A stretch of DNA of 5,841 bases, taken from an uncultured Acidimicrobiales bacterium (lineage in GTDB: Bacteria; Actinomycetota; Acidimicrobiia; Acidimicrobiales; UBA10347). The translations under genes and the position numbers were made by a program. The stretch is from positions 1 through 5,841 of the forward strand of contig CALDGN010000323.1 of NCBI GenBank assembly GCA_937942965.1, written 5' to 3'. The notes below the pieces were generated by a model that had not been told where the DNA came from, made no database searches, and saw only the letters and a list, made by a program, of their open reading frames with translations. Each line of letters starts with the position of its first letter. Position 1 is the first letter of the stretch. Below are positions 5,009-5,841 of the stretch, one piece after another.

Positions 5009-5748
5009 CGCGTCACCTCCGAAGCAGACTCCCACACGATGATCTCGCTCGCCTCGTCAGCTCGGAGGGCGAGCGTGCCTGCGTCGGTAAGCCGGCACGC
5101 ATCGCCCTCGGTTAGCTGTTCGTCGTCGAGAACTGCACTTCCACGAGCGACGAAGACATGGACGAATGGGGCATCGGGGAGGTCGATCGTTGCGCCTGGT
5201 TCGAGTCGAGCGACCCACATGACGGCGCCGGGCTGGTTGATCGACACCGCGCCAGGATGGCCGCGGCCGGAGATGACCGGCGTGAGCTGGCCGTCGCCAA
5301 GATCAAGCGTGACGTCGCGCTGTTCGTAGCTGGGCTCGTAGCCGGCCCGATCGGGGACCACCCACATTTGGATGAAGCGAACGGGTTCGACCGTGCTCGC
5401 ATTCATTTCTGAATGTTGGATGCCGGTGCCGGCGGACATGCGTTGGGCGACACCGGGGCGAAGCACGCCATGGTTGCCGTTCGAGTCGCGATGCTCGAGT
5501 GCACCTTCGAGGACCCAGGTGACGATTTCCATGTCTCGGTGTCCGTGGGTGCCGAACCCTCCGCCGGCGGCGACACGATCGTCATTCGCGACGATCAACA
5601 AGCCGTGGCGCGTGTTCGCAGGGTCATGGTGATGCCCGAAACTGAAGCTGTGGCGACTATCGAGCCAGCCGAGATCGGTGTGATAGCGATCGTCAGCGAG
5701 CCGCACATCGAGGCTGGTGTCGACTGCTGGAGAGTTCGGCTGCGGCAT
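5005..5748 (-). CDS. pirin-family bicupin (quercetinase-like)
   Basis: A 247-residue cytoplasmic bicupin of about the usual length (E. coli YhhW is about 231). The N-terminal cupin (about 13-130) has SRHSFSFGHHHDP (31-43), GFGTHGHRDMEIVTWVLEG (64-82), HRDSNGNHG (86-94) and MSAGTGIQHSEMN (104-116). The C-terminal half (about 150-243) is the smaller pirin_C-like cupin. The four metal ligands of YhhW (H57, H59, H101, E103) match His68, His70, His112 and Glu114 in both identity and spacing, so the metal site is intact. YhhW and human pirin cleave quercetin in vitro, while human pirin also acts as a transcription cofactor; the natural substrate of bacterial pirins is generally unclear. The ATG at 5748 is one base after the stop of the upstream gene, with only a weak GGGCGG before it. 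The stop overlaps the VOC start (ATGA, 5005-5008). Confidence 0.93.
   Translation of the reverse strand: MPQPNSPAVDTSLDVRLADDRYHTDLGWLDSRHSFSFGHHHDPANTRHGLLIVANDDRVAAGGGFGTHGHRDMEIVTWVLEGALEHRDSNGNHGVLRPGVAQRMSAGTGIQHSEMNASTVEPVRFIQMWVVPDRAGYEPSYEQRDVTLDLGDGQLTPVISGRGHPGAVSINQPGAVMWVARLEPGATIDLPDAPFVHVFVARGSAVLDDEQLTEGDACRLTDAGTLALRADEASEIIVWESASEVTR
5011..5020 (-). promoter_or_regulatory. strong ribosome binding site deciding the VOC start
   Basis: On the minus strand GGAGGT (5020-5015), extending to GGAGGTGA, lies inside the last codons of the pirin gene, six bases before the ATG at 5008. It is the best Shine-Dalgarno sequence in the window. It selects 5008 over the in-frame ATG at 5035. 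Downstream translation should be efficient even though the two genes overlap. Confidence 0.75.
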
Positions 5749-5749
5749 G

Positions 5750-5841
5750 TCAGGCGGCCGCCCGAGCGATCTGGTTCCGGGCTTCAGCGAGGCCAGCTTG
5801 GGGGTCGATGGCCATGCCGTTCGCGCCGATCACGGTGATGG
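5750..5841 (-). CDS. C-terminal end of an unidentified protein, start beyond the window
   Basis: The minus strand is open from the window edge to TGA at 5752-5750. It gives the last 29 residues: ITVIGANGMAIDPQ, then AGLAEARNQIARAAA. A short beta strand with a Gly-rich turn followed by an amphipathic alanine helix is common at the end of flavodoxin-like or Rossmann-like enzymes, and pirin genes sometimes sit beside NAD(P)H-dependent FMN reductases, but this piece is too short to assign. The single base between its stop and the pirin ATG (TGA-C-ATG) makes co-transcription and translational coupling very likely. The operon promoter must therefore lie outside the window. Confidence 0.65.
   Translation of the reverse strand, partial: ITVIGANGMAIDPQAGLAEARNQIARAAA

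Noticed and set aside
5413..5838. 141-residue plus-strand open frame over the pirin start
   Set aside because: Antisense to the pirin N-terminus, whose metal ligands and family motifs are clear.

Overview
The window is GC-rich, tightly packed chromosomal DNA with eight recognisable protein genes, two of them cut by the window edges. An F420-type luciferase-like oxidoreductase, a TesB-like thioesterase, a small lipoprotein with DUF4333-like features and possible leaderless TAnnnT promoters all point to a high-GC actinobacterium. Acidimicrobiia (Ilumatobacter-like) is my best guess, from gene content and style only. I see no mobile element, CRISPR array, tRNA, rRNA or phage gene. This looks like ordinary core or accessory chromosome rather than an island.

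Layout, left to right. (1) Positions 1-705, minus strand: a luciferase-like (LLM class) F420-dependent oxidoreductase whose C-terminus lies beyond the window. (2) Positions 706-834: a divergent intergenic region with a spaced TGGGTCAG direct repeat. (3) Positions 835-2454, plus: a cytoplasmic diguanylate cyclase with three PAS or PAS-like domains and a GGDEF domain with intact catalytic motif and I-site. (4) Positions 2486-2983, plus: a small YIP1-like multi-pass membrane protein, probably with its own promoter. (5) Positions 2995-3789, minus: an acyl-CoA thioesterase (double hotdog), convergent with the membrane protein. A strong stem-loop near the junction may terminate one or both. (6) Positions 3790-3930: a second divergent intergenic region with two inverted repeats and a candidate promoter. 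(7) Positions 3931-4473, plus: a secreted lipoprotein built from two DUF4333-like repeats. (8) Positions 4490-5841, minus: an operon of an unidentified gene (only its last 29 residues are present), a pirin-family bicupin and a VOC-fold metalloprotein. The junctions are 1 nt and an ATGA overlap.

How the genes relate. The pirin and VOC genes are translationally coupled and both keep their metal ligands, so they probably serve one metal-dependent oxidative or detoxifying job with the upstream gene. The other genes look like separate transcription units: c-di-GMP signalling, fatty acyl-CoA hydrolysis, envelope proteins and a flavin-deazaflavin redox enzyme. No obviously new system is visible. The most interesting points are the tandem lipoprotein domain, the two structured divergent intergenic regions, the double-conformation hairpin between convergent genes and the pirin-VOC coupling. 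All functional calls come from reading motifs by eye; no database search was possible.
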